Shown here piece by piece: positions 34,020 to 46,039 of a DNA stretch of 64,000 bases; positions within the stretch are counted from its first letter, which is position 1; every line of letters starts with the position of its first letter. Below the pieces are notes generated by a model, which was not told where the DNA came from, made no database searches, and was given only the letters and a program-made list of their open reading frames with translations. The stretch is taken from contig CM043962.1 of assembly GCA_014529385.2 (NCBI GenBank), forward strand, positions 122,413,970-122,477,969. The letters are read 5' to 3'. The DNA comes from Adiantum capillus-veneris. Taxonomy: Eukaryota; Streptophyta; Polypodiopsida; Polypodiales; Pteridaceae. A program made the position numbers and the translations under genes.

Positions 34020-34310
34020 AAATTATAAGAATAACATAACCTATTAACATAATTAAAACATGAGTTGAAAACTATAAAACCATAAACATAACATGTTTAC
34101 CATACCATAACCATTACCATAACTTGCTTGTCATATCATAACCATAACAGCAATACCATTATTGCACAACCATAACCATAACCATAACCATAACCATCAA
34201 ATGATTGTTATACCATCATAGCAAAACCATAATCTTAAGTTGACTGTCAAACCTTAACCATAACATCTGTGCCATACCATAAACATAACCATAAACCATA
34301 AACATAAGCA
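34020..34310. repeat. CATAAC-rich degenerate repeat in CACTA
   Basis: Many copies of ACCATAACC and related hexamers are separated by short irregular spacers. It resembles the CCTAAC arrays further right in the same element. Confidence 0.7.
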
Positions 34311-34372
34311 CTACAAAAGTGTACATATGCAAACAATCACTGAGTGAGAAGACCCTCATGGTAATGCCTCCC

Positions 34373-35385
34373 AATCGACATCCTCTCCCTCCTCCTGCAG
34401 CAGCTGGGTCAAAATGGCCACAAGTCCATGCTTATACCCATACTTCTCCTCTTGGCGTGTCGAAAAGCGCTTCACGACAACTTCTTGCAAAATTATGGTT
34501 TAATCATTAGATAAATCTTTAAATAACATATATATTATCAATAACTTAAAGCATACATATAATACTTATAGATTCATGTCGAAGCATATCGTAGCCTCCA
34601 CTCCCAAGATGTGACGCTCCAGCAGACTCCAAACGTGCTCTGGCTGCATCTCTCTGCTGCTGCTGAAATCTATCAGGATTGTCTTGTGTCTCTCGTGCAA
34701 TCCTCGTCCACTCCTCTACGTCCAACCATGCCGGCTTGGGACTGCCCTCATCGTACCTGTCTCTCACCTCTAACCGGTGTGACATTGTGGACTTCGCCAC
34801 GCTCAAAATCCAGTTGTTCGAGACTTGATCGTACCCCTCTGCCGGCCTGTACTCTCTCTAAATGGCGTTGACGATATAATTCTTTCTCTCAGCATTGAGG
34901 CTATCCCAAATCTCCATCTCACAGAGTAACCAAACTGAATCGTATAGAGCTGTCGAATCCTCTGTTGCATGGCCTTTCTGACCCTATCTGCCACAATAGC
35001 CCATCCCTTCTCCTAGGATCATGCTCGTGTGATCCCCAAGGTGTACGTGGTGTGCCCATTGGTGAACTATCTACTAAAGAGAGTGGTGGACTCTCTCTTG
35101 GTGGTGTGGACGTATCAGTAGAATCGCTACCACAGCAACCACCGCCTCCAGAACGACGCCTACCTCATCTCGAGGATAAACCATCCGTCGGTGTATGGGG
35201 CACACGAGTCCTAGGCGTAGGGGGCACACTAGACTGAGGTGTGGGGTGGCTTGGTGTAGGGACCACACTAGTCCCGGGTGTAGGGTAGGCTGTAGTAGGT
35301 CTAGAGGGACCTGCACCCCAAAGGTGCTGTGCCATCACGATCTGCTCTGGTGTGAATTGAGACAAAAACGAGCCCATGTGCTCCG
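34373..35385 (-). pseudogene. En/Spm accessory protein-like ORF, broken
   Basis: On the minus strand the frame starts near MGSFLSQFTPEQIVMAQHLW (35377) and runs through a proline-rich part. Shifts and stops follow, then WTRIARETQDNPDRFQQQQR with GASHLGSGGYD (34546-34806). The spacing of N-R-x-x-x-x-x-x-x-x-x-G-S-x-S/G fits the plant Ptta/En/Spm (TNP1-type) DNA-binding protein pattern. A last piece with EEKYGYKHGLVAILTQLLQ lies near 34390-34470. In CACTA elements such proteins bind subterminal repeats. Assignment is from pattern memory. Confidence 0.5.
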
Positions 35386-35796
35386 GTTACATGCTGGCTC
35401 ATCGTCATCGGCCATGGCTAATCATACACAAACAACACCCACAAAATACGTTAGTTGTCGTAAGAAATGCTTAATTAATACAAATAGCAAATCTATGAAA
35501 TTGCTCGTTTGAAAATCGTCTTCTCTGGGATGAAGTTGGAGCAATATCTACTTGTGGACTTTGACCTTCAATTTCTAGACCATGAGATTGATAACGCAGG
35601 TCTTGTACTTGCTCTATCGGAAAGAGACCGTGATTACGTATGTGTCGGTCGCAGATTTTTTGTTTTCAAAAGATCTGATGCTTGCAATGTGCACAAGGAC
35701 ACGCCATCCTATCGTCCATACTTTATCTACCAATGATGCAACAAATAATTAAAACACTCTAGTTATTATAACTACACACTACTTAGTACATGACAA

Positions 35797-36165
35797 GCTT
35801 TAACAACCTCACATTCTCTAGCCAGGCCCGATCCCGGCACACCTCCGTCTACAGGTGCATGGAGATTAGGACCACAGGGTAATAATCTCGTCTTTATTGG
35901 TCAATGATTATATATTAAAGTTATTGAAGTCTGTGTGCACTTTTGAAGTCCGATTGAATTTTTTAAACTGTTTTCTGCTAGCTCTAACAACCTCACATTA
36001 TCTAGCCAGGCCTGATCCCCGCACACCTCGGTCTAGAGAGGTGCACAGAGATTAGGACCACAGGGTAATAATCTCGTCTTTCTTGGTCAATGACTATATA
36101 TTAAGGTTCTTGAAGTCTGTGTGCACTTTTGAAGTCCGATTGCATTTTTTCTACTATTAATTTGA
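35797..36165. repeat. Two tandem 185-bp units in CACTA
   Basis: TCTAGCCAGGCC.GATCCC through GAAGTCTGTGTGCACTTTTG is repeated once, with about 90% identity by eye. No coding content is recognised. Confidence 0.75.
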
Positions 36166-36169
36166 CACT

Positions 36170-36590
36170 AGCTCTAACATAACCTATAATCTAACATAAC
36201 CTATAACATAAACCTAACCTAACTTATAACCTAAACCTAACATATAACCTAACCTAACCGAAGTCCGTTTGCGTTTTTAAAAGTATACGAGTCATCTTCG
36301 AAGTTCAATTGCATTTTCTTTGCTAATAATTTGACGCTAGCTCTAACCTAACCTATAATCGTTATGCCTAATCTATAATCTAACCTAACCTGAAACCTAT
36401 ACCTAACCTAACTTAATGTAACTTAACTTATAACCTAAACCTAACCGAAGTCTGTTTGCATTTTTAGAAGTACACGAGTCATCTTGTGTGTCTGTTTGTA
36501 TTTTTTTGACTGTTATGCCGTCGATAGCTCTAACCTAACCTATAATCTCACCTAACCTATAACCTAAACCTAACCTAACTTAACATAAAA
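36170..36590. repeat. CCTAAC hexamer array, left block
   Basis: An irregular array of CCTAAC, CCTATAAC and CCTAAACC units, mixed with two copies of a GAAGTC.GTTTGC phrase. The unit resembles but is not the plant telomere repeat CCCTAAA. Confidence 0.75.
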
Positions 36591-37800
36591 ACAGCACAAT
36601 GGTGAGGCATTTAGCAAAATGACAAGCCATACAGCTTTCCCACAATGCATACGCGACGTGAGCAAGGTATATGGCTTGCCAATTTGACAAACGGCTCACC
36701 ATTGTGTTGTTTTTAGAGTTGCAAAGCGATTTTATGGCTTGAAAACCGCTCGCAGACATATAGACAACACAATGGCGAGTCGTTGGTAATATTGCACGCC
36801 ATAGAGCTTGCCCACAATAAATATGACTTGTGGGAAAGCTTTATGGCTTGCCGTATTGCCAAACGGATCTCCAATGTGTTGTTTTTAGGGGCACGAGGAA
36901 ATTTTAGCGCTTGAAAATTGCTCGCAAAACATATAGACAAGACAATGGCCAACCGTTGGCAAGACGACAAGCCATAGAGTTTTCCACAATGTATATGCAT
37001 TGTGGGCAAGCTCTATGGCTTTCTGTTTTGCCAAACTGATCTCTATTGTGTTGTTTTTAGGGTTGCTTAGCTATTTTAGGACTTGAAAACCGCTTGCAGT
37101 CCTAAAAACAACACAAAGGCAAGCTTTTTGGCAATACGGAAAGCCACAGAGCTTTCCGTCAATGCATATGCCTTGTGGGTAAGCTTTATGGCTTGCCGTG
37201 CCAAACGGATTGCCATTGTGTTGTTTTTAAGGACACGAAGCAATTTTAGCGCTTGAAAATTGCTTGCAAACACATAGACAACACCATGGCGAGTTGTTTG
37301 GAAATATGGCAAGCCATAAAGATTGCCCACAATGCATATGCATTGTAAGCAAGATCTATGGCTTGCCGTATTGCCAAAAGGCTTGCCATTGTGTTGTTTT
37401 TAGGACCGCTTAGCTATTTTAGGATTTGAAAACCGCTTGCAGACATATAGAAAACACAATGGCGAGCCGTTTGGCAATTAGTACGTCAAGTCATAGAGCT
37501 TGCCCACAATGCATATGCATTGTGGGCAAGCTCTATGGCTTGCCGTATTGCCAAACGGCTCGCCATGGTGTTATTTTCAGGATCGCTTAGCTATTCTAGG
37601 ACTTGAAAACCGCTTGTGGACTATATATAAACAACACAATGGGGAGCCGTTCGCAATATGGAAAGCCATAGAACTTGCCCACAATGCTTATGTGTTGTGG
37701 GTAAGCTTTATGGCTTGCCGTATTGAAGAACGGATCGCCATGGTGTTGTTTTTAATATGCGCTGTGGGTAAGCTTTATGGCTTGTCGTATTGTTGAACTA
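36590..37800. repeat. Foldback satellite, about 175-bp period
   Basis: Seven or so tandem units are present, each itself a near-palindrome. Arms read GCCATAGAGCTTGCCCACAA with its complement around a core AATGCATATGCATT. Centres fall near 36650, 36818, 36996, 37167, 37337, 37515 and 37691, spacing 165-179 bp. The unit centred on 37515 is perfect over 46 bp (37492-37537). Units also share GTGTTGTTTTTAGG and GAAAACCGCTTGCAGAC. RNA from either strand would fold into long hairpins. Confidence 0.9.
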
Positions 37801-38095
37801 GCTTAACCTAACCTAACCTATTAATGTAGCTTAACCTAACGTAGATTAACTTAACCTAACCTAACATATAAGATAACCTAACCTAACTTAACGTAGCTTA
37901 ACCTAACATAACCTAATACAACTTAACATAACGTAGCTTAACTTAATCTAACCTAACGTATAAGATAACCTAACCTAACCTAACGTATAACCTAACCTAA
38001 CAATGTAGCATAGCTTAACTTAACCAAACGTATAAGATAACCTAACCCAACCTAATCTAGCTTAACTTATAACCTAAAATTAACTTAAAACATAA
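37800..38095. repeat. CCTAAC hexamer array, right block
   Basis: TAACCTAACCTAACC units with GTAGCTTAAC and GTATAAGATAACC variants. Together with 36170-36590 it brackets the foldback array. Confidence 0.8.
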
Positions 38096-38842
38096 ACCCC
38101 ATTAACTGCATAATTTCAAAAACGACATAATTCAATACAGAATTTCTTCAAAGCAAGATTTTTTCATAAATCAAAATAAATTTTTTTCATAATTTAAAAT
38201 GAAATCTCACATCACAAACCATAATTTCTTTTAAAGAATTGAAAGTTTAATGCATTCAAAGTTCAAAGCATGAAATTTTCTTTTCTTAATATACAAAGTA
38301 ATTTAAATAAATTTAATATGCATTTAAAGGTTTGACACTCACATTCGTCCTATTTGAGCAATGAAAGTTGTTGTAAAAGTCTTCGAACCTACAAAAATGC
38401 ACACACAAACACAAAGTTAAACCCTAAATCCTAAATTTACAAGTAAACATGAAAACAATCTCACCTTAGTGTTATGCGCTAACCCACAAGCAAGATTAGC
38501 ACTTCCGACGGCTTCTTTCGCACCAGATCTATGAGGGATGGGGAAGAAGTGAGCTTGAGAAAACGTGCAAGAACAACAGAAATGTGTAGAGAAAGGTCGC
38601 GGCTTTGATTTTTGCAGGTGCCATCAGTACAGATATTAGTACGAACGTCGGTACAACCGTCGAGATAGGGGTCGGAATGTCAATTTGCGCTGTCGTCGGA
38701 ATAGACTCTGAAGAAGTGTCGAAAATTTGAAAATCAATTTAAAAAAAAAGCTTAGCTCCCTCCATAAATACACACACATATACCGACGCTCGTCTGTGAC
38801 ACCGGTAATGTGGCGTCAAAATTCAAGTGACCTTTTGTAGTG

Positions 38843-40037
38843 GAGGCTGTGGAATGAAATGTGAAATAAAAACAACTCATCATTATATATATGTGTGTGT
38901 GTGAATATAGATATATGTGTGTGTGTGTGTGTGTGTGAATGTATATATAATTTACTAGAATTATGCAAGGTGAAGCTTCACTTTAACATTCTAAAACAAT
39001 AAAACTCAAGAAAAGTCAAGACATGTTTGATGTGAAATGAAAGGTGAAATAAAAATATCCACTTATTATTTTATAACTAAAATAGCATTTAAGGTAAGTC
39101 ACAATCATCACCGAAAACATTGAAAGTATGCCTAACCTAACTCCCTCTAAGGCTTCTTTTAAAAAGCCAAGAAAAGAGGTTGACTCTACTATTTGCTTTT
39201 GAAGGAAACTTTACTTTTCTTTTTGAAAGCCAATTGAAGGCTTCTTTTACAAAGCTAAACAAGGTGAAAATTCACTATGGCCTGCGTAAGGCTATCGATA
39301 AGAAATTCCTAATAAAAATCTTCTTTGAGAAAAATAAAAAGTGACGCTATTATTTTTAAACATGTAGTGTCACAATACAATATTATGTTTTTTTCAAAAA
39401 ATGTGCAACAATGAACTATTTACATTACAATATATTTCAAAGGCATAGAAAATAATATTTGACACAAAACGCAATGCTCCTCTTTAAAAACAGAGGTACA
39501 CAAATGTCAACATTCTCTCAAAACGTCCTATAAAAAATAATTTAAAATTATCACTAGCTTATCATGTGGCATTAATCGACAAGCTTTCTCCAATGGTCCA
39601 GATTTGCACCAAAAAATCCACCCTCACTAAGGACTCCTTGTGTAGTTTAAACAAGTAAAAGGGTCACGACGGCTTTCCAAAACAATAAGAAAGTGATAAA
39701 ATTATTAGGTTGAACTAAACTGGTATCAGTGTTTCGGAAAGGATTGCCTCAGCTTAGTCTTGAGCCGATTGAACATCGAGACTAGCTAATTGGAAACCAT
39801 GGTAAACGGAAGAAAAACCGATGAAATATGTAAGAAAGTCGTCCAAAAATTTTACAAATCTCAAAGTTTCTGCTAGTATTTTTTATTTTCTCCTTTGTAA
39901 GGAAGAAACTCGATTAACAGCCGCTTAATAAAAGAGACTTTTTCGAACGTTAACACTGACTGAAATCAAGCTATAAAATGCAAGAAATGTAAATCTATGT
40001 GAAGTTGTGAAATAAAAATAACTAATTAATATATATA
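38843..40037. repeat. Long dispersed repeat, end of copy 1 and copy 2
   Basis: Copy 1 resumes to an AT/GT tract at about 38885-38935. Copy 2 then starts AATTTACTAGAATTATGCAAGG and includes the AAGGGTCACGACGGCTTTCC block at about 39660-39990, parallel to 33260-33590. It holds about 550 bp (39060-39640) that copy 1 lacks. A Helitron interrupts it at 40037/40038. Confidence 0.75.
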
Positions 40038-40117
40038 CTAGTATGTGACCCGCGCGTTGCTACGGCCATGAAACATCACCTCTATTCTTATAGGGCTATT
40101 TTCTCTTCCAAGTGGAA

Positions 40118-40120
<3 letters not shown>

Positions 40121-40206
<86 letters not shown>
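40121..40206. repeat. (TA)n(GA)n compound microsatellite
   Basis: About 40 bp of TA followed by about 46 bp of GA, 80 bp inside the Helitron 3' end. Confidence 0.95.
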
Positions 40207-40208
<2 letters not shown>

Positions 40209-41536
40209 CTTCCTTTTGGTGTACCTCGATCTAGAAATGCTACCAAGTTTGATTATAGAGTTAAGATAAGTTATCATGGTGTGAAGAGATGAATGCTAAG
40301 AGAAGTCAATGTAATAATAAAACTTTTTTTTAAAATGGAGTAAGTTCTAGAATTGGTTTCAATGATAGGAACACAATTGGATTCATTGTCTCTGTTTCAC
40401 TCTCTTACTTGCTTCTATCTTTTCATCTTTCTTATGAGCAAGGCATGGTAGTAGTGCACATCATAACTACTTAGGGTTGACGAAAGTGCTACCAAGTCGA
40501 GGAGTACAAATTGGGTAAGCTAGCAAGCTTTTAAAGATGAGGGCCCATAATTGCTACTACAATGTGTAGTTATAAAACTTTTCATATCTACTAGTAGAGT
40601 TATGAAAAGATTAGGGCTCAAACTTTCCAATGTACCAAGAAAGCTTCCAGTTTCAAAGAGATGAGTTGGATTTTTTGAAATATTAAGAATGTGATTGACC
40701 CTTCGAGTCTATGTTGCTCTCTAGATGCCTTGCTTGCATCTCTATCTATGTTTTGTGCACAAGCATAGAAATGTTTTACATTTTCACATAATACAATAAT
40801 GTATAAGTACCTTAGTACAATAAGATGCACACTAATTGTTCATGTTGCGAGAGTTTTGGCCATTATGCTAAAATGAAGGATGTGGTGCAAAATTGAGGTT
40901 GTGACCTTAAATCATCCATGTCATTGATCTCTATCTTCCTCTCTCCCCAAATTATAAAAGCATGTTCCTTGTTGAGAGAGAAGATTGTATTCAATCATTT
41001 ACATGCTTGAGCATATTACCTTATACACAATCTATATCATACCAATCATTTGGCTTAGCTCTTGCTACCTTAAATGTGAGTGCATACATTGAGGCAGTGT
41101 AGGAGAGCCTCTTCTCGTATACACATTATGTCCCTTGAAAATTTGAGAGTATAGATACCATACCTACTTGAGTGCTCAGTTTTTTATCACATGAAATTTC
41201 TTATCTTAAATTTTAGCATGGATCATGGCCTACATTTCTTTGTCTCCGAGAAACTTTATGGATTTAATTTGTTAGTTTCCACCATTATATCCACGGTCTT
41301 CAAGCATGCTACCTAGAGTATTTGGTCCCATAGGTCAATCTAACGTTTAAGAACGATGACTCTCTCTCTCTCCCCCAAACTTTGAGGTCATTGTGTTTGT
41401 TTCTACAATATTACAAATCTCACCCCCTCTCCCTCCTTGAGAAAGTATGCAATCATGTTAGCACTTGCATTCAAGAATCGAGACTCGTTAACTATATTTT
41501 TTAGGCCTCTTTTCCTCTTCTTCTTCTTCTTCTTCT

Positions 41537-41580
<44 letters not shown>

Positions 41581-41949
41581 ACTCATTTGATACTCAATTA
41601 TTTTTTTTGGTGGTGTTAAACATTTTGTGTGTATTTGTGTTTGTGTTTGTGTGTGTGCGTGCACGTGTGTCATATTTAAGCTATGCAGTAGGATGACTCC
41701 TTGTCATGAGTGTTTGGAGAAGGTTTGACTAAGTTAGCTGTTGAGAGTCTAGATTAACGGGTCTCAAACCACGTTAATAGGAAGTAAAACGGGTAATAAT
41801 AGTCAAAAAATGCTCTAAAATTGTAGATTTAGAGATTATTAGTACTTTTGGTTTGCATATTAATGGAAAGGAGATGTGCATTGTAGATACATCAACAAAG
41901 TTAAGGCCATTTTGGCTACAAAAGGACAGGTGCCAAAAGGTTCTTGAGG

Positions 41950-41993
<44 letters not shown>

Positions 41994-42258
41994 GGCATGT
42001 CGCCTAGTCAAGAGAGACACACATGTGTCCACTGCTATTTGTTGATACACTGGTTTGCGAGCATCTTCTTTGATTGACACTATGCAAGGGTAGAAGGGAA
42101 GGGTTACGTGTGGAGAAGTCAAGAGTTTAGAGAAAAAATTATATAAATAAAGAAGTTATCGAATATTCTAACATCATAGAAAAAATCTCAAATTATTTCA
42201 AAGATTTGAAGCATCTGATAAAATTGGAATGACACAGAGATGACTCACATAAGTTAAG

Positions 42259-42536
<278 letters not shown>

Positions 42537-43090
42537 TTGAAGTAATTGTGATTGTTTCTACGATATTAAAAATTTCACCCCCTCTCCCTCCTTGAGAAAG
42601 TATGCGAGCATGTAAACACTTGCCTTCAAGAATCAAGACTCTTTGGCTATATTTTTTAGGTCTCTCTCTTGTTCTTCTTCTTCTCTCTCTTTCTCTCTGT
42701 CATCTTTCCCTCTCAAAACGCATTTGATAGTATTTGTCACTCGATTATTTATTTTGGTGATGTTGAAAATTGTGTGTGTGTGTGTGTGGGCGTGCGTCTG
42801 TGTCTTATTTAAGCTATGCAACATGATAGATTCTTGCAAGCAGTGTTTGTAGAAGGTTTTCCGCAGCTTAGGGGTTGAGAGTCTATATGAAGCAGTTTTA
42901 ACCGTGTTAATAGGGAGTAGACTGGGTATAAATAGTCAAAAAATGCTCTAAAATTGTAAATTTTAGAGAGTATTAGTACTTTTGGTGTATGGAAAGGAGT
43001 TGTGCATTGTAGATACATCAACAAAGTGAAGTCTATTATGGTTGCAAAAGGGAAGGCGCCAAAAGGTTCTCGAGGGCTTGGGGGAGGGAG

Positions 43091-43128
43091 GGAGAGAGAG
43101 AGAGAGGGGGGGGGGGGGGGGGGGGGGG
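43091..43128. repeat. (GA)n followed by poly-G
   Basis: A purine run ends in about 20 consecutive G, which is rare in plant DNA and prone to slippage or quadruplex formation. Confidence 0.9.
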
Positions 43129-43202
43129 ACACATTGCCTAATCAAGGGAGACACACATGGGCCATTGCTACTTGTTGATACACTAGATTACGAGCTTCTT
43201 CT

Positions 43203-43582
43203 GTGAGCCGACGCCCTTCCAAGCGGGTATGGCATTTCCTAGGGGAAAATCGTCGGGTTTCAAAGGCAGTTTAGTGAGGTGAGCGATAAGTTACCTGGAG
43301 GAGGCAACTCCAAAGGGAGGACTGAAGCAAGTCCCGCAGTACCTGGGCCTCAGAACAGAGGTACTTGGTCGCTGTCACGCCCACCTAAATGGGTCTCTCA
43401 AGGGAAAAGTCATCGCCCTAAGAGTGTAGATAATTCTGGCCTCCCGAGTCCAGAGGAAACTAGTGACAAAAGCGTCTGCCTTCGGTTTCTCGGGGCATAG
43501 TCCTGGTCATTCTTCTTGTTCACTTTTTACGGTGGACAAGGGGAGCGGCCGGGCTTGCCTCGCCCGAATCCGAAAACAAAAA
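43203..43582 (+). mobile_element. GC-rich retroposon with 16-bp target duplication
   Basis: A 380-bp GC-rich block interrupts unit 2 of the 870-bp duplication. It is flanked by exact 16-bp direct repeats ATTACGAGCTTCTTCT (43187-43202 and 43583-43598). The unduplicated relative is at about 42056 in unit 1. The block ends in an A-rich tail (GAAAACAAAAA) just before the second repeat. Long target duplication plus A-rich tail are marks of insertion by LINE machinery, as for SINEs or processed RNA copies. An open frame (43279-43498) reads MSDKLPGGGNSKGRTEASP. The parent RNA is not recognised. Confidence 0.75.
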
Positions 43583-43782
43583 ATTACGAGCTTCTTCTCT
43601 CATCAAAACTATGCAAGGGTAGAGGGGGAGGGTTACGTGTGGAGAATCCAAGAGTTTAGGAAACTTTTCATGTCAATAAATAACTTATAGAATATTTTGA
43701 CATGATAGAAAAAGTCTCAAATTATTTCAAAGATTTGTAGCATCCGATAAAATTGGAATGATACAAAGATGACTCACATAAG

Positions 43783-43784
43783 TT

Positions 43785-43822
<38 letters not shown>

Positions 43823-43964
43823 CCTCCTCCCTATAGATATTCACTTTTGTTGAAGACTTGTTTTGTAACTTTTAATGTCTCTTTAGATTGTTCCTACACC
43901 CTTGAACATTTTGTTCTCTCTTTCTCTCTCCTCCTAAGTCATTTGTTGGGCACTAAAAATTTGT

Positions 43965-44008
<44 letters not shown>

Positions 44009-44274
44009 ATTTTTGATTGGTACCCTTGCCTACCAAAGTTTAAAGAATTTATAGATTTTTAAGATAGCCCACATGCTCTCTTAAAAATAAAAAGAACAAA
44101 ATCCAAGATTGGTAAAAGGTCCATCAACTGGGCAATGAGGGTTGGTCTTTGTCGGGCATTTAATCCATTTTCTACAGGTGAAAAACTTTAGTTACACTTT
44201 TAAAAATACAATAATGCCACAAATAATATCTTGAAAATTTGAAGGGTGCTTGAGCTCAACAGTAAAATCTTTTT

Positions 44275-44323
<49 letters not shown>

Positions 44324-44359
44324 GTATGTGCACGTGTATGCACACACATGCAATGTGAT

Positions 44360-44404
<45 letters not shown>
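43783..44404. repeat. Cluster of (CT)n tracts
   Basis: CT tracts lie at about 43783-43819, 43970-44005, 44286-44321 and 44362-44404, separated by AT-rich spacers with no gene. Confidence 0.9.
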
Positions 44405-44407
<3 letters not shown>

Positions 44408-45370
44408 GGTCAATAACGTGGATAATGACCCCTACATTTGCATGTCATGCATATCCTTAAAGTGAGACAGCCCAAGTCGACATTAGGCAAGCTTTTTCTT
44501 TTTCTCATCTCTTTAAAGAAATACACAATTCCAAAAAAATATCAATATTGGTCTTGGAAAAAGCCCCTTAAAAATACATTAATGCCAAAAAAATAATATC
44601 TTGAAAATTTGAAGGGCGCATAAGCTCAACCGTAAAATCTTTCTTCCTCTCTCTCAAGTGTGGTAGATTGGTTATGCCATTTTTCTCTTGAATAACATGT
44701 CTTGAGTTCAACTCCTCGTCGGCTAGATCTTTAAGGTCTCTTGGGATAGTTTCCTACGACGTTAAAACTCTCTTCTTCTCGGGTGTGTGGGTGTGTGTGT
44801 GTGTGTGTGCTAATAAAAAGAGGAAAATGGTATAACCTTTCTATCACCCAAGTGTGGTAGATTGGTTATGCCATTTTTCTCTTGAATAACATGTCTTGAG
44901 TTCAACTCCTCGTCGGCTAGATCTTTAAGGTCTCTTGGGATAGTTTCCTACAACGTTAAAACACTCTTCTTCTCGGGTGTGTGGGTGTGTGTGTGCTAAT
45001 AAAAAAGAAAATGGTATAACCTTTCTATCACCCAAGTGTGGTAGATTGGTTATGCCATTTTTCTCTTGAATAACATGTCTTGAGTTGAACTCCTCGTCGG
45101 CTAGATCTTTAAGGTCTCTTAGGATAGTTTCCTACGACGTTAAAATTCTCTTCTTCTTCTTCTTCTTCTTCTTCTTCTTCTGTGTGTATGTGTGTGTGTG
45201 TGTGTGTGAATAACTTGGATAACGACCCTTGCATTTGCATGTCATGCATGTCCTCAAAGCGAGACAGTCTCAAGTTATGCGAGCTTTTTTCTTTTTCTCA
45301 AGCTATTTAAAGAAATACATACTTCCAAATTTTTTTTAAAATATCAATATTGGTCTTGGAAAAAGCTCCT
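44405..45370. repeat. Direct repeat flanking the SINE-like trio
   Basis: The segment with CATTTGCATGTCATGCAT, GCAAGCTTTTTCTTTTTCTC and ATATCAATATTGGTCTTGG at 44430-44570 recurs at 45230-45360. A shorter relative of the TCTTGAAAATTTGAAGGG phrase occurs at 44230 and 44605. The three SINE-like units lie between these copies. Confidence 0.75.
44655..45205 (+). repeat. Three tandem tRNA-like SINE heads
   Basis: Units start at 44655, 44849 and 45033 (periods 194 and 184 bp) with AAGTGTGGTAGATTGG. Each holds an A-box-like TGGTAGATTGG and, about 48 bp later, GAGTTCAACTCC, a good match to the RNA polymerase III B box (R-G-T-T-C-R-A-N-N-C-C). Each ends in TCTTC and TG microsatellite. The body between the boxes does not fold as a standard tRNA, so it reads as a SINE head and not a tRNA gene. 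Confidence 0.6.
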
Positions 45371-45574
45371 TGGAAAAGATAAAGCCAAATATATCTTCAA
45401 AAATTACATTTTCATTAAATAGCAAAATTTTCACTAAAATTCCTCCTTTTATATTATATCTTCAAAAAGTAAATGCGCATAAAGTAACAAAACCTAAACT
45501 AAAGTTATCCCTTTTTTGTTATCTGCAATCAAACCAAAAGATTCATTTTATGTAGAATAGAAAGTCTTTTGACT

Positions 45575-45650
45575 TCTATACATATATAATGGAGCTTAAA
45601 TTTTTTGAGGATGGAGAAGGCCTCCACGTGTCAAGTGTAGACGAGAGAGC
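45575..45650 (+). other. Helitron 5'-end-like sequence
   Basis: TCTATACATATATAATGGAGC with ..GGAGAAGGCCTCCACGTGTC matches the 5' ends at 48594 and (minus) 50786. The base before TC is T and not A, and no matching 3' end can be assigned, so it may be an older truncated Helitron. Confidence 0.4.
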
Positions 45651-45879
45651 AGTTTTTGAATTTGATTCCATCATCATTCCACGAGTCGGCGACCTCTGGA
45701 ATCTGTGCTTGAACTTCCTTACCTGCAGCAGCTACTCCTGCGCGTGTCCGTGCTATGTGTAAAAGAGAGAGAGAGAGAGAGCGCATCTACTGTTGCTGCG
45801 CTGCAGGCAAGGTGGTGCAAGTATTCACGCGGCACTTTCATCTTCCCCGATGCACAGCCGTTTCCCTACACGTCATTCG

Positions 45880-45880
<1 letters not shown>

Positions 45881-45974
<94 letters not shown>

Positions 45975-46039
45975 TGTGGGACTGTCTGTGTGTCACAGTG
46001 TGTGTATGCGAACCTCCAGACACACAGACAGTCCCACAC
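45881..46039. repeat. (TG)n(AG)n microsatellite followed by a perfect hairpin
   Basis: TG to 45922 and AG to 45971. Then 45974-45994 and 46019-46039 form a perfect 21-bp inverted repeat (GTGTGGGACTGTCTGTGTGTC, shown here split: GTGTGGGACTG / TCTGTGTGTC) with a 24-base loop. Confidence 0.9.

Larger units (their letters stand above)
33601..38842 (-). mobile_element. CACTA transposon, 5.2 kb
   Basis: The left end is CACTACAAGACGTCG and the right end is CTTTTGTAGTG, the inverted CACTA terminus. A 3-bp target duplication GAG flanks it (33598-33600 and 38843-38845), as expected for this superfamily. Subterminal regions carry repeated ACCGACG, CGTCGGTA and similar motifs. Copy 2 of the host repeat (ATGTGAAGTTGTGAAATAAAAA at about 39998) shows the uninterrupted site. 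The interior holds a broken accessory ORF on the minus strand, tandem repeats and a foldback array. No DDE transposase is seen, so it is non-autonomous. Minus strand is given only because its ORF lies there. Confidence 0.9.

Noticed and set aside
35509-35736. 75-codon plus-strand ORF in the CACTA element
   Set aside because: The peptide looks somewhat protein-like (LVDFDLQFLDHEIDNAG) but fits no family and has no adjoining exon, so it was not called.
36170-38095. A true telomere
   Set aside because: The CCTAAC arrays are irregular, lie inside a bounded CACTA element and are followed by more chromosome sequence.
44655-45205. Functional tRNA genes
   Set aside because: The boxes fit polymerase III promoters, but no acceptor, D or anticodon stem pairs properly.
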